Numbered from the stretch's first letter, positions 47,498-57,607 are shown. The stretch: DNA of 64,000 nt from Bugula neritina (GCA_964035545.1 OZ037772.1:4933733-4997732), one strand, 5' to 3'. Notes: generated by a model not told the origin, from the sequence alone. Numbers and translations: made by a program.

Positions 47498-47815
47498 CCG
47501 AGGAAAATCCCTGTTGTGCTCCCACTCCGTCGTTCACTCCCTCATCAAGCAAACCTTCAAAGCGGTTTTTGAGTGCCCAAGCCGGAGGTATTGGTGGGCC
47601 TTGCGGCCGACTCACTCTCCTTGGGGCTTGCCACTCTGGCGAAGGCGGCCTCCTCACCCGGTGGGGTGGGGGCCGTAGCCTCTGCCTTGGGGGGTTAAAC
47701 TGGGGCCTACGGTAGGCGGAAGTTATCGTGGGCCGTCGCTGTTTAACCGCCTCCCACTGCCGCGGTGGCATTTTCGTAGGAAGTGCCCACCACTACCACA
47801 GCCCCAGCATACGGT
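47448..47815 (-). pseudogene. gypsy-2 zinc knuckle and Pro/Arg-rich linker
   Basis: A CX2CX4HX4C knuckle (CWGCGSGGHFLRKC, 47768-47809) lies one frame away from the end of gag. A further frame change leads into a Pro/Arg-rich linker (107 codons, 47448-47771) ending just before the protease frame. The knuckle binds element RNA. Whether the shifts are programmed or damage is discussed under findings. Confidence 0.85.
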
Positions 47816-47835
47816 GCCGCGCCTGTCGTCGACAG

Positions 47836-48567
47836 CTACCAACGCTGGCGCAGTTGCCTGATCTCGGCTAGCAGTTCTCGAATAAAGCTCGTGGTCAAGC
47901 TAGTAGATTCGTCTGCTGCTGCCGCTGCGACCTGTACAGCTGTCTTCGCCGGCGACGTCGACACGTCGTCTGCCCCGACCTGCTGTACTGTCGCACCAGG
48001 TCGACTTGCACTGTCGGCTTGGAAATAGGCATTCTCAGGCCTTAGAGCTCTCTCCATAGTCTCAACTTCGGCCACCAGCAGATGCTGTTTCAGACCGAGG
48101 TTGTTAATAGACTGGAGGAATGCATCCAGTGCTAGGCTCTGTCGACTTTCGGCAGGCAAGTCGCTGTAAGCAACTTGTGCCAGTCGTTCGACTACGGTAG
48201 CATGCTCTCGCAGATTGGTCTTAGGATTTCTCTTAAGACTCTGCAGTTGCACGCGAGCATCTCGAGCAGTTAATCCAAACCGAGCTCGTAGTGCTTCAAA
48301 TATGTCACCGACATTCTGGCTTATGCCATAGGGTTTAGCCGGCCCTGTCAGACACAACCGCAGCTGGATCAGAGTAACCCTATTCGGCCATCCGCAGATG
48401 TCCGCCACATCACTAAACTCAGTGACGAATTGCTCCACATCCTCTTCCCCTGAGAAGATGGGAGCCCGCAAGTGGTACCTGTCCATAGGCAGCGCTGGGC
48501 CGCCTATGTGATCCTCTTCTATTGCTGCTGGCTCCTGTCTGGGCGCGTCGACGACTTCGTCGGCCAT
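47836..48567 (-). CDS. gypsy-2 Gag (capsid part)
   Basis: 243 open codons starting MADEVVDAPRQE, the first ATG after the PBS in this frame. Contains MDRYHLRAPIFSGEEDVEQF and GWPNRVTLIQLRLCLTG, then ARDARVQLQSLK and LAQVAYSDLP, the typical helical order of Ty3/gypsy capsid. An Ala/Thr-rich linker and RQLRQRW follow just before a TAG, and the zinc knuckle follows in another frame. It would assemble virus-like particles. It is undamaged internally, although the rest of the element is not functional. Confidence 0.9.
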   Translation of the reverse strand: MADEVVDAPRQEPAAIEEDHIGGPALPMDRYHLRAPIFSGEEDVEQFVTEFSDVADICGWPNRVTLIQLRLCLTGPAKPYGISQNVGDIFEALRARFGLTARDARVQLQSLKRNPKTNLREHATVVERLAQVAYSDLPAESRQSLALDAFLQSINNLGLKQHLLVAEVETMERALRPENAYFQADSASRPGATVQQVGADDVSTSPAKTAVQVAAAAADESTSLTTSFIRELLAEIRQLRQRW

Positions 48568-48602
48568 CTTACTCTCTGGCTAGGGGTATTTGTATTAGGT
48601 GG

Positions 48603-48621
48603 AATCCCACTGCTGCCACCA
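48603..48621 (-). other. Primer-binding site of gypsy-2
   Basis: On the element strand TGGTGGCAGCAGTGGGATT, one base after the 5' LTR. It complements the 3' end of animal tRNA-Leu (…AATCCCACCGCTGCCA plus CCA) with one mismatch. This primes minus-strand synthesis. Confidence 0.75.
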
Positions 48622-48622
48622 C

Positions 48623-49031
48623 TGTAGTGAATTTTGCCAGTTCACTGTTATTATGTGTGGGTCAACTTAAACAAAGCCACTGCACCAGGTTGTTTACGCT
48701 AAGATAACTTTATTATTTACACAAATACAAGAAGGTTATTTACTGCTAGCATGAATAGAAAACGTTTACATAATTAGTGAGCTTGAATAAACAACTACTT
48801 TAAATGAAGTCCCAAGCTGCTCTGCCGGCTAGCTACTCAACGCACTGCAACTACGAGTAGCTAGCTCCACCTGCTATCAATTAGTGTGACTGTCCTGATT
48901 GGTGGTTATTAGTGGTGCCACTGCTGTCCATAGCTACAATCCGACAGGGTCGAACTCACAATATAATAAACAATATAGAGTGAACCTTTTCGATTAATAC
49001 AATAATAATTGCACCACTAAAATCCATCGCA
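48623..49031 (-). repeat. 5' LTR of gypsy-2
   Basis: 409 bp. On the element strand it starts TGCGATGG (TGTGATGG in the 3' copy) and ends TTCACTACA. Differs from the 3' LTR by a few point changes and a 4-bp insertion. Confidence 0.95.
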
Positions 49032-49243
49032 CAGCTTTCTGTCTATAACTTTGCAAAAAAATTGAAAATTGAAATTTCCAAAAAAGTTGCTCTGGGGAAC
49101 AAATAGATCTACAACATAGTTTTTAAATTTTGACTCTACACAATTAGGTGAGATTATTTTACTAGTACTGAATTCTTATATGATTACAATGCAAACCTCA
49201 GCAAGGCAGTTGCAGCTACAAGGTTGCCCTTAACTATCCTGTG
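49032..49243 (+). mobile_element. TIR-A copy 2, right part
   Basis: Resumes with CAGCTTTCTGTCTATAAC, continuing exactly from 42327, and ends TTGCCCTTAACTATCCTGTG. The TIR-A reading frame continues here after the gypsy insertion. Confidence 0.92.
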
Positions 49244-50691
49244 CAGGGTTGTTCAGACCATTTACACCATTTACAATGTAAAAAAATACTTGTAAATTTT
49301 GTTGCTTCAAACAAGTTGTAGGATAATGCAGCAATAACCTCTGAAGCGTAAAACTTTTAAGAATAACGTATTTAAATGTGAAGCAGTAGGCCTAACTTAT
49401 AACAGTAATTAGCTCAAGTAAAATAGGAATTGCTTTAAAATTATTCAGAGAGCTATTATTGAACAGAGTTTCTCTTTTAAATTTTCTTCCAAGATTATAC
49501 TATGCTTAAGTGCACGTACAATACTTTGACTGTCTAAGTCAGGCTGTAGAACATTTATATATAAAATTATTCTGCTCGGTACATAAATTGTAGAAGGAAA
49601 AAAACTTACTGTAATTAATGCTTGATACCTACATGTGCTATAAGACATGTGCAGTCTGTAATAGTTATTAGGACATCATTGTGTAATGATTAATAGGAGT
49701 TTGGCTTTAAGTAACTTAAAAAAACCTGATGCTGTAGCCACAAGCTCAAACTGAAATTGCCAATTTGTGACCTTCACATTGAAATATTCCACTTCTTTAG
49801 CCCTTGCTCTGAAAAGCTTGGACACTCCTGATCTAAGCCCTAAGGTACTTTATGACTTTCCAAGACTGACTTTGGCAAAAAATTGTTTAGCTTTACATAA
49901 TGGCCCTCTAGATATTCAAGTTAGTTAAAAGATAGTTGTCAACAAACTATTTTTGTTTAAATATAGTAAGCTTAACCTAAACTTTAAAGGCATTCTACTA
50001 CACATTTAAAAATTACGCAAACACTAAGTTTTGACGTTGAATGTTGCAATTGTTGTTTAATAGGGAAAAATTATTCAGGGATTACCCTAGTTTTATCAGA
50101 CTAACTACCATTATTTTGGTTTTCTATTTTTTTATTGCTATTATTAAATGTAGCTTATGTATTTAAAATTACTGATAATTTCTAGAATTGCTTCTCCTGT
50201 GATTATCTCGTGACAAAAACCAAATGCATATTGTTTTTCTCATATAACTGAGTTGTATAAGTTCTATATATATAGCTAGTTTTAAAAGTATGACTTATTC
50301 TTTTTATTAACTTTAAGAAATATCTTTTGTTACATTTTTAGAAGATTGAGATTAAGATAAGAATCCTATAGCAGCCACAATGTGAAGTAGGTGCAGTAAT
50401 GGAGATATTGAAAACCACATATAAGAATTTACTATACAACATAAACTATACAACCATCAAAGTCTAACAATTCTACAAAGCATTAGGAAATACTAACTGC
50501 TCTGTCTAACACTGTCCACCAATACAAAACACTAGTTAGTCCTTGTCTAACAGTTGTATCCTTAGCTTTCTACACTTCAAAATATGTTGGTACTCAGTAG
50601 GGCTCATCTAACAAAAGCTAAGAGCTTCTAACAAAATGATATTAATGAGGAATTCTTTGTCAAAATCTCCATTTCTGCACTTAACTGCACA

Positions 50692-51256
50692 ACATTCTGG
50701 TATAACTTGTTTCACTCCTAGACTGATGCTTATGAATGAAGAATGGCTAACTAAAGCTAGACACACACCCAGCATTTGTTATTACTTTTGGTGTCATTGC
50801 AGTTATCGAATCAGATTTGATAAATGGGTGGAGCTTAGTAGTGTGACCCAAATAGACTAGCATATACTCAACTATTGTGATGTGTACACAAATACTAGTG
50901 AGTCAGAATCAGGCGCAAAAGCAAGACAGTAATAGGGGTATGAGAGAGAATAATAAGCATAAGAGAGTGAATAATGTCTATAACAGAGCAAATAATAGGG
51001 GTATGAGAGTGCATAATGGAGGTATGGTATTGAATAATGAGCATAAAAGGAGAAGAAATATGGGTATGGGAATGAATAATGACAGTGTGAGACCAAATAA
51101 TAGACCTAAGAGCACAAATAATAAGGGTATGAGAGCAAATGATAGCCCAATGAGAGCGTTTTGTGAGCGTATAAGAGAGAATAATGGTTAGGTTCTTTAT
51201 TATAAGCATATGAGATGCAATATTTAGCAGATTTTTGATCATTTGGCACTTCATAC
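50692..51256 (-). repeat. Inverted repeat copy 2 with 21-nt minisatellite
   Basis: Inverted copy of 40880-41370, with a somewhat longer minisatellite core (about 50930-51185). The unit on this strand is of the type GGGTATGAGAGxGAATAATA. Together the copies bracket 9.3 kb. Confidence 0.9.
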
Positions 51257-51922
51257 TTTGGACCCTCGATCACTAAACATTAGCCTATGTATTATATTAT
51301 AACTTGTTGGTCATAGCTTTTCTCCTAGTTTTCCTGTTTGGCATAGGAGAAGACAGCGTGACTGGTATAGACTGTGGAACTACTCTCCAATCAGCTTAAA
51401 TATAGACCTGACCCCATTCTCTCACATTTCTGACTACCCATTTGGTTGATTACATAATATCCATGTGATGCAGTAATTGCCAACATACAAAATAGACCCA
51501 CAAACTATAGTTCGAAAAACTATAATAATATTTGTGACCCTCAAAAGCATAACGGATGAACTTATTTTTGAACCTAAATATGAATTATAAGAATAAAAAA
51601 ATTACCATTTAAATGTTTCTTTTTACATACATATGTTTGAAAACATGAAGCCTGCAGTAGTTATGGAAACTATGCAATGATTCATAAGAATTTAGAATGA
51701 AGTAATTTGAAATAATTGGCGTTGGCCCCAAGCTCAAGCTGAAGTTTATAATATGTGACCCTCACCATGAAATACTCTGTTTCATAGGCCTCACTATGAA
51801 AAGGTAAGAAAGCCCTGGTCTAATACATGAGCTTTCTACTGGTGTAGCACAGTTGATGTGCACAGCCATAATCTACTACACTATTACTAAATGATGTCTT
51901 AACTAGTATATGTTTATTATAG

Positions 51923-52063
51923 CATGTCTAATCTGAAGAATCTAGAGACTCTTTTTATGTCGGGCAATAACTTCAGTGAAGGATTACCTGATGCAGTCAC
52001 ACTAATGACATCTCTAAGGGTGTTGCATATTAATCAGTTTAAACTGCCAACTCTACCTCAAAA
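51923..52063 (+). CDS. LRR exon a (141 nt, two LRRs)
   Basis: Acceptor TTTATTATAG, donor GTTAGT. Phase 2 in and 2 out, 47 residues. Encodes SNLKNLETLFMSGNNFSEG, an intermediate segment, then SLRVLHINQFKLPTLPQ, matching the pattern LxxLxLxxNxFxxxLP twice, the cytoplasmic/shoc2-like LRR consensus. Because it begins with the third base of a codon and ends with the first two, it can be added or skipped without disturbing the frame. Exon a is the most diverged member at its second repeat (INQF for the MQNC/MKNC of others) and has a weaker donor. It shares about 110 bp of upstream intron with exon e. Confidence 0.8.
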
Positions 52064-52477
52064 GTTAGTAAACGATACTTTAAGTAAATTGGTCATAGAC
52101 CTTTTTCATCTATAGTAGACGGTGCCTATAGGATTTGCCTGTATTTTTCTATAACTAGATTTGTTAAAATTCCTCAAATTTATTGCATTGTTGCAAAATT
52201 TTATATAATATGCAAATAAATATATGCTAACAAAGACATGCTACATATATATAATTACCATGACATCTACTCATGAAAGGTAGAACCCATGCCATAATAT
52301 TTTAATTTCCTATGCTTGAAATGAGTAAAAGTTGGTAAATTCAGTTTATGAGCCTTTTTTCTGAAAGATATACAGCCTAAGCTTCATGATGTAATATATC
52401 CTACTTTACCTAGCATCACAAAAGTAGTTATTTTGTATTATATATTTTGTATTGATATATTTTACTGTCTGCTATAG

Positions 52478-52618
52478 CATGTCTAACTTGAAGAATCTGG
52501 AGACTCTTTTTATGCAAGAAAATAACTTCAGTGAAGGATTACCTGATGTAGTCACATCAATGACATCTCTAAGAGAGTTGAATATGAAGAACTGTAAACT
52601 ACCAACTCTACCTGAAAG
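52478..52618 (+). CDS. LRR exon b (141 nt, two LRRs)
   Basis: Acceptor GTCTGCTATAG, donor GTTTGTAAA, phase 2-2. LETLFMQENNFSEGLPD in the first repeat and LRELNMKNCKLPTLPER in the second. 555 bp after exon a, the shortest spacing in the array. The intron behind it (to about 53155) matches the intron behind exon c and the block at 58562-59040, and is broken by gypsy-3 at 53156. Confidence 0.85.
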
Positions 52619-53155
52619 GTTTGTAAAAACAACAACTATATAAAATACAAATGAAATGTTTCTATCTAGGATTTTGCATGTCTGCCCTTTTCTAGACTTG
52701 TCAAATACTTTGCGAAAATTTCTCAAATCTATTAAGTACAAAATCTTGCTTTAATCATCACATAAAATAAGCAAATGATTATACACTAAAAAAGACATGC
52801 TATGTATAATAATCATTATAACATATGAGGTTAATTGGAATATCTTATTTGTAAGAAACTTTACAATGTCTTGCTTTCCTATGCTTGAAACCAGTAAAAG
52901 GTAGTAAGTTGAGTTTATTAGCTTTTTCTTGAAAAATATACAGCGTACACTTTATTATAAAATATCCTGCAGACTAAAATCAGACTTTGATCTGCCAATA
53001 TAATGTATAATCGATATTTAAATAAGTCATACAGTCTTTTGTTATACGATAAGTAGCAATAAACTTTAAAGTTTTAGAAACAATTATTCTGCATTATGAA
53101 GTATGAAACGAAAATGAATTATTTTCAAAAAACTACCAGTAGTGATAGAAAATAT

Positions 53156-53338
53156 TGTAGTAAATTTCTCAATTCACTATAATGTGTGGGTCTGCTTATG
53201 TAAAGCTATTTCACCAGGTTTACAATGATAAGAGTTTATTTGCTGCGAATTATACACAAGTAAAAGTTACTACCACTAAATTAAACGATTACATAACACA
53301 GAGTAATCAACACACTACTATTCAATAACAAGTCCCAA
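53156..53338 (-). repeat. 3' LTR fragment of gypsy-3
   Basis: 183 bp, aligned with 57591-57780. Begins TGTAGTAAATTTCTCAATTC on the + strand and is cut at CAAGTCCCAA by TIR-A copy 3. Related to but clearly diverged from the gypsy-2 LTR. Confidence 0.9.
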
Positions 53339-54093
53339 CGCAGGATAGTTAAGGGCAACCTTTTAGCTGCAACTGCCTTGCTGAGATTTGCATTTGTAAT
53401 CATATAAGAATTCAGTACCAGTAAAATAAAATCTCACCTAATTGTGCTAGAGTCAAAATTTAAAAACTATGTTGTAGATCTTTTTTTTCCCCAGTGCAAG
53501 TTTTTTGGAAATTTCAATTTTCATTTTTTTTGCAAAGTTATAGACAAAAAACTGTTCAATTTTGGCCAATTTTGCCTGAAAAGCTGACTTTTCAGTTCCA
53601 GTAAAATATCTCAGCAGCAAAAGATGATATCTGAATAAAAATTGCACTGCTAGAATCCAGAGATATTTCTCCAGTGCAAGTTTTTCTTTTCTAATAACTT
53701 TGCTAGATTGCTCATAAAGTGGTGATTTATACACTGAAAATGCCATGTTTTTTCATAAGAAACTAGCAGCGCGCAGCACTTCACGCTTTAATGAGCACGA
53801 AAGGGATGAGAAGATATTGGCGAGTACATAATAATTACAGGCTTGCTAGCTGGCAGGCTAATATGAATAGCTCGCTTTGTACTTTGTTTATGTAGCACCT
53901 GTAATAGAATGTTGATAGATAACGCAGCCCTAATGAAGGTTGCTGCTTATTGGTTGTAGGTTATTCTTAGGCTAAACAATTACAAGTAGGCAACACGCAC
54001 GCCACCCGCAGAGCAATATTATTCAAGAACCTGAACTACATTTTGAGAGAAATTTAAGATATTCTTAGTGAGGATGCCCTTAACTATCCTGTG
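53339..54093 (-). mobile_element. TIR-A copy 3, 755 bp, inverted orientation
   Basis: From CGCAGGATAGTTAAGGGCA (one change in the terminus) to GCCCTTAACTATCCTGTG. No matching target duplication is visible (AA versus CT), in line with it marking a rearrangement junction in gypsy-3. Confidence 0.92.
53453..53746 (-). CDS. TIR-A ORF in copy 3, 97 codons
   Basis: Open homologue of the ORF at 28632-28928. Starts MAFSVYKSPLYEQSSKVI and ends KKKIYNIVFKF. One codon shorter because of a 3-nt deletion in the Lys-rich stretch after VIRK. The start Met aligns with a Thr in copy 1's MTFSVYK. Function unknown. See the copy 1 entry for the argument for and against coding. Confidence 0.35.
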   Translation of the reverse strand: MAFSVYKSPLYEQSSKVIRKEKLALEKYLWILAVQFLFRYHLLLLRYFTGTEKSAFQAKLAKIEQFFVYNFAKKMKIEISKKLALGKKKIYNIVFKF

Positions 54094-54777
54094 CTGACCG
54101 AAGTTGTCCTTCCTCCCAGCTGTATACACCCGCTTTCCCAACTGTTCTTCAACGTCCGAGCGAGGGGGTCTACCATTCCTACGCTCTATATTTTGGCATT
54201 GCTTACACTCATCTGCCTGGTGGCGGCTGAGTCCATTGGCATCACCGTGCTTCTTACCAACTCGGTGTTCGATCCGATAAGAAAACTCTGCAAGGATTTC
54301 CAGCCAGCGCGCCACTTGGCTTGATGGTTCAGTCCGTCGACACAGCCATATCAGAGACGCATGATTCGTCCGTAGTCCGAACATTTGCCCATACAGATAT
54401 GGTCTGAAGTGTTTGACCGCCTTGAATACTGTCAGGAGATCTCTCCTGGTTGTACAGTAGTTCTTCTCAGGCACCGACAGCACTTTAATATAGTAAGCCA
54501 ACACCACCTCGCGACCATCTTGAACCTGAGACAGCACAGCCCCCACATTGTGGTTACTGGCATCAATATCCAAAATGTACTCCTTCGCTGGGTCAGGATA
54601 CACTGAGATGGGTGCTTCCACCAGGCGATCCTTCAGTTGGTCAAATGCCTTTTGCTCGGCCTGTGTCCACTGCCATCGCACCCCCTTTGCTGTCAACCGA
54701 TTTAACGGTTGTGCAATTCCTGCGAAGTCCGGTATGTACTGACGATAGTACCCTACCAGTCCCAGGAATGCCCGCAA
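54094..54777 (-). pseudogene. gypsy-3 RNase H and linker
   Basis: Contains RAFLGLVGYYRQYIPDF, RWQWTQAEQKAFDQLK, ILDIDASNHNVGAVLSQ (the usual DTD is DID), KNYCTTRRDLLTVFKAV and LRTNHASLIWLCRR. Continues through WLEILAEFSYRIEHR and HGDANGLSRHQADECKQC to a basic linker. The frame then runs into TIR-A copy 3, whose terminal bases supply the last ~22 codons (HRIVKGILTKN...). Integrase should follow but is absent. Confidence 0.9.
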
Positions 54778-55201
54778 TTAAGGGAGGTCGACAGGAACAG
54801 CCCAGTCCCTCACGGCCTGTACCTTCTCGGGGTCGGTGGCGACCCCATCTCGACCAACAGCATGGCCCAGGTACCTAACCTCGCGTTGCAGTAACGCACA
54901 CTTAGAGGGCTTGAGCTTCAGACCAGCAGCTCGAAGTCTGTCAAACACCTCCCTTAGCCGACTGAGATGAGTGTCGAATTTGAGGGAGATGACCATGACA
55001 TCATCGAGATAGATGAGCAACGTCTTCCAGTGCAGCCCACTCAGGACCTGCTCCATGAGTCGCTGGAAGGTGGCCGGTGCGGACGTAAGTCCGAATGGCA
55101 GTACCTTCCATTTCCAGAGCCCATGCCGTGTAATAAAACGCGGCCTTGTCCTGTGCTTCAGGACTCAGGGGCACCTGCCAATACTTGCTTAACAAGTCCA
55201 A
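54778..55201 (-). pseudogene. gypsy-3 RT palm
   Basis: MDLLSKYWQVPLSPEAQDKAA (55140-55201), then a one-base insertion that shifts the frame, then MEQVLSGLHWKTLLIYLDD (catalytic YLDD at 55000-55011), LKPSKCALL and YLGHAVGRDGV. An in-frame stop lies at the LPxLRAF junction (54775-54780). Still carries TGG at the position mutated to TGA in gypsy-2. Confidence 0.92.
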
Positions 55202-55261
55202 CGTACTGAAGAACTTGCTACCAGCTAAGGCATTGAGCGACTCGTCAATCCTAGGAAGAGG

Positions 55262-55792
55262 TTAAGCGTCCTGGATGGTCACGCTGTTCAGCCTGCGATA
55301 ATCATTGCAAAACTTCCAACTCCCATCCTTTTTCCAAACCAGGACGACTGGAGAACTCCAGGCCCCATGGCCTGGCTCAATCAGGTTCCGATTCAGAAGG
55401 TCTTGCACCTGTCGGCTCACTTCCCTTTCCTTCTCAGGACCTAACCGGCGGGTCGGCTGCCGGATAGGCACCAACCCTGCCGCCAGGGGTATTTCATGAC
55501 AGACAGCTTCAGTCAGACCCATGTCATGATCGCCGCAGCTGAACACGTCTTTGTACTCAGAAAGTAGTTGCGCCATCACCAGGCGTTCCCGCTTACTTTC
55601 ACAGCCATCACCGGCATTCCCGCACAACTCTGCTATGTGTTCAGGTACCGGCTCCCTGGCGTCCCTAGTGAGTATCCTACGGGCTTCGTCTGCCGTTTTC
55701 AGCGCGGGCACTACATCCTCTTCCTGCACGGAGTGGAACTTCCCCACTAGTGACCCAGCCGGCAATTCTACCGGCTCCTTGAAAGGATTCAC
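55262..55792 (-). pseudogene. gypsy-3 spacer and RT N-terminal part
   Basis: 176 open codons: KEPVELPAGSLVGKFHSVQEE, CGDHDMGLTEAVCHEIPLAAG, RQPTRRLGPEKEREVSRQVQ, LIEPGHGAWSSPVVLVWKKDG and NDYRRLNSVTIQDA. It ends at a stop at 55262. Collinear with gypsy-2 pol (about 45% of the segment between protease and palm). Confidence 0.92.
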
Positions 55793-56061
55793 GCACTGGA
55801 CCAGAAACCTGCCCCGCTCATCCAGTCTATTCAGACTGTTAGCGAGCTGGACGCCCCCAGTGCACCTTCCACCACTCCTAAGTCGGAGATTTTTCTACAG
55901 TCCATTCAGAAGCGAACTGTAGCCCGAGAGCGCCCAGGTACAGTACAACGCTGCACCACCTGCACTCCCCCCACCAAGGGTCGACCAGATCGGTCGACAC
56001 AGGCCAGCTCACGCCCGGCCATCATCACTGCCGACTTGTTGAAGTCGATGTGGCACCTGTG

Positions 56062-56601
56062 TCATTTCAGAAATTGTATGTCCAAGATGGCATCCTCCTT
56101 GAGTTGACTAACAATGAAGGTCTCGCTGATCACCTGATTACGAACTGTACCAGTAGACTCTATTACCCCATAGACAGGAATAAACGACCCGTCCGCCAAT
56201 GTGCCATGCTCCCCTTCATATGGTTCCAGGCTAGCCCTGTCCCTGGCACTGAGTGTGTCAAACAGACGCCGGCTCAGAATGTTTGTGGTACACCCAGTAT
56301 CCAACAGGAAGGTGACAGCTTTTCCGACAAGCTTGCCGGGGAGGAAATAGCTGCCTCCATATGGCTGGGCGCTCACTGAGCGGTTCGTCTCTTGAGGCGA
56401 CACCTCATGTGCATGGAGTTGGGAATGCACCTGCGTTTTTCGTTTGCGAGGGGGTCGTCGACGTTGCGTGGGCAAGCAGGTTACATCTCGGTCTTGCTCG
56501 CACACGGGCGACCGAGTGAATGCTCGGTGCGGCGCTCGTGTGGGCAACCGAGGGAAATCCCTGTCTTGCTCCCACTCGTCGTACACTCCCTCATCAGGCA
56601 A
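56062..56601 (-). pseudogene. gypsy-3 protease
   Basis: 179 open codons: RRRPPRKRKTQVHSQLHAHEV, AQPYGGSYFLPGKLVGK and FLLDTGCTTNILSRRLF (catalytic DTG intact), then TLADGSFIPVYGVI and SQLKEDAILDIQFLK. It carries the frame that is shifted in gypsy-2 just upstream (DEWEQDRDFPRLPTRAP), which dates that gypsy-2 frameshift as secondary. Downstream (55793-56061) the frame is lost. Confidence 0.92.
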
Positions 56602-56788
56602 ACCTTCAAAGCAGTTTTTGAGTACCCAAGCCGGAGGTTTTGGCGGGCCTTGCGGCCTAACTCTCCTTGGGGCTTATCACTCTGGCAAAAGGCGGCCTGT
56701 CACCTGGTGGGGTTTGGGCCTTGGCCTTTTCCTTGGAGGGGTAAATCAGGGCCCACAGTTGGCAGAATCTACCATTGACCGTTGCCAT

Positions 56789-57607
56789 TTAACTGCCTCC
56801 CTCTACCATGGGGGCAGCTTTGTATGAAGTGCCCGCCACTACCACAGCTGTCGACAACCCTCGGGGTCTCTCGACTTTCGATTGCTGGCATAGCTGCTTG
56901 ATCTCGGCTAGCAGCTCTCGAACCAAGCTTGTGGTCAAGCTAGTTGGCTCTTCAGCTGCCGCCGTGGCGACATGTACAGCTGTCTTCGCCGGCGACGTCG
57001 ACACGTCGTCGTCTGCTCCGACCTGCTGTATTGTCGTACCAGGCCGGCATACACTGTCGGCTTGGAAATAGGCATTTTCAAGCTTTAGAGCTCTCTTCAT
57101 AGTCTCAGTTGTTAATAGACTGGAGGAATGCATCCAGTGCTAAGCTCTGTCGACTATCAGCAGGCAAGTCGCCATAACCGACTTGTGCCAGTCGTTCGAC
57201 TACGGTCGCATGCTCTTGCAGGTTAGTCTTAAGATTTCTCCTAAGTCCCTGGAGTTGCACGCGAGCATCGAGCTTTTAATGCCTCAAATATGTCACCGAC
57301 ATCCTGGCTTATCTCATAGGGTTTAGCAGGCCCAGTCAGACATAACCGTAGCTGGATCAGAGTAACCCGATTCGGCCATCTGCAAATGGCCGCCATATCA
57401 CTGAATTCAGTGATGAATTGCTCCACATCTTTTTTTTTCTGAGAAGATGGGAGCCCGCAAGTGGTACCTGTCTATAGGCAGCGCTGGGCCGCCTATGTTA
57501 TCCTCCTCCATCGCTACCATCGTCGGCCATCTTCTTTCTACTCCCTGGCTAGGAGCATTTGTATAAGCGTGATCCCACCGCTGCCACCACTGTAGTGAAT
57601 TTCTCAA
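56789..57607 (-). pseudogene. gypsy-3 Gag in three pieces
   Basis: 57407-57607 (…DRYHLRAPIFSEKKRCG), 57241-57426 (MEQFITEFSDMAAICRWPNR, TLIQLRLCLTGPAKP) and 56789-57133 (…LLAEIKQLCQQ). The first break follows expansion of a T run (57428-57438), which shifts FSGEEDVEQF. A degenerate zinc knuckle (CGSGGHFIQSC, first Cys lost) lies at about 56813-56846 in a different frame, with the same shift direction as in gypsy-2. Confidence 0.9.
57572..57589 (-). other. Primer-binding site of gypsy-3
   Basis: TGGTGGCAGCGGTGGGAT on the element strand, one base after the LTR. It is an 18-base perfect complement to the 3' end (…ATCCCACCGCTGCCACCA) of tRNA-Leu as I know it from animals. Confidence 0.75.

Larger units (their letters stand above)
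42328..49031 (-). mobile_element. gypsy-2: nearly complete Ty3/gypsy retrotransposon
   Basis: A 6.7-kb - strand element with two LTRs (42328-42732, 48623-49031), a PBS matching tRNA-Leu, gag with zinc knuckle, protease, RT, RNase H and DD35E integrase, and a ~1.3-kb 3' region. It is flanked by CAGC on both sides (42324-42327, 49032-49035), a 4-bp target duplication inside TIR-A copy 2. Coding parts are markedly GC-richer than the host DNA. It is disabled by an internal deletion near 45420, nonsense codons at 46064 and 44967, and frameshifts near 47510 and 44215. Confidence 0.95.
39149..51922 (+). other. Large first intron of the LRR gene (inferred)
   Basis: 12.8 kb between the 235-nt exon and LRR exon a, holding an inverted repeat pair, TIR-A copy 2 and gypsy-2. 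In the rest (39149-40879, 41371-41782, 49244-50691, 51257-51922) I see no exon. An ORF at 40297-40554 has no motif. 49727-49830 and 51719-51825 are diverged copies of one another. Confidence 0.45.

Noticed and set aside
44136-47715. Many + strand ORFs of 60-183 codons
   Set aside because: Antisense shadows of the GC-rich gypsy-2 pol gene. The same holds for + strand ORFs at 54091-57071 in gypsy-3.
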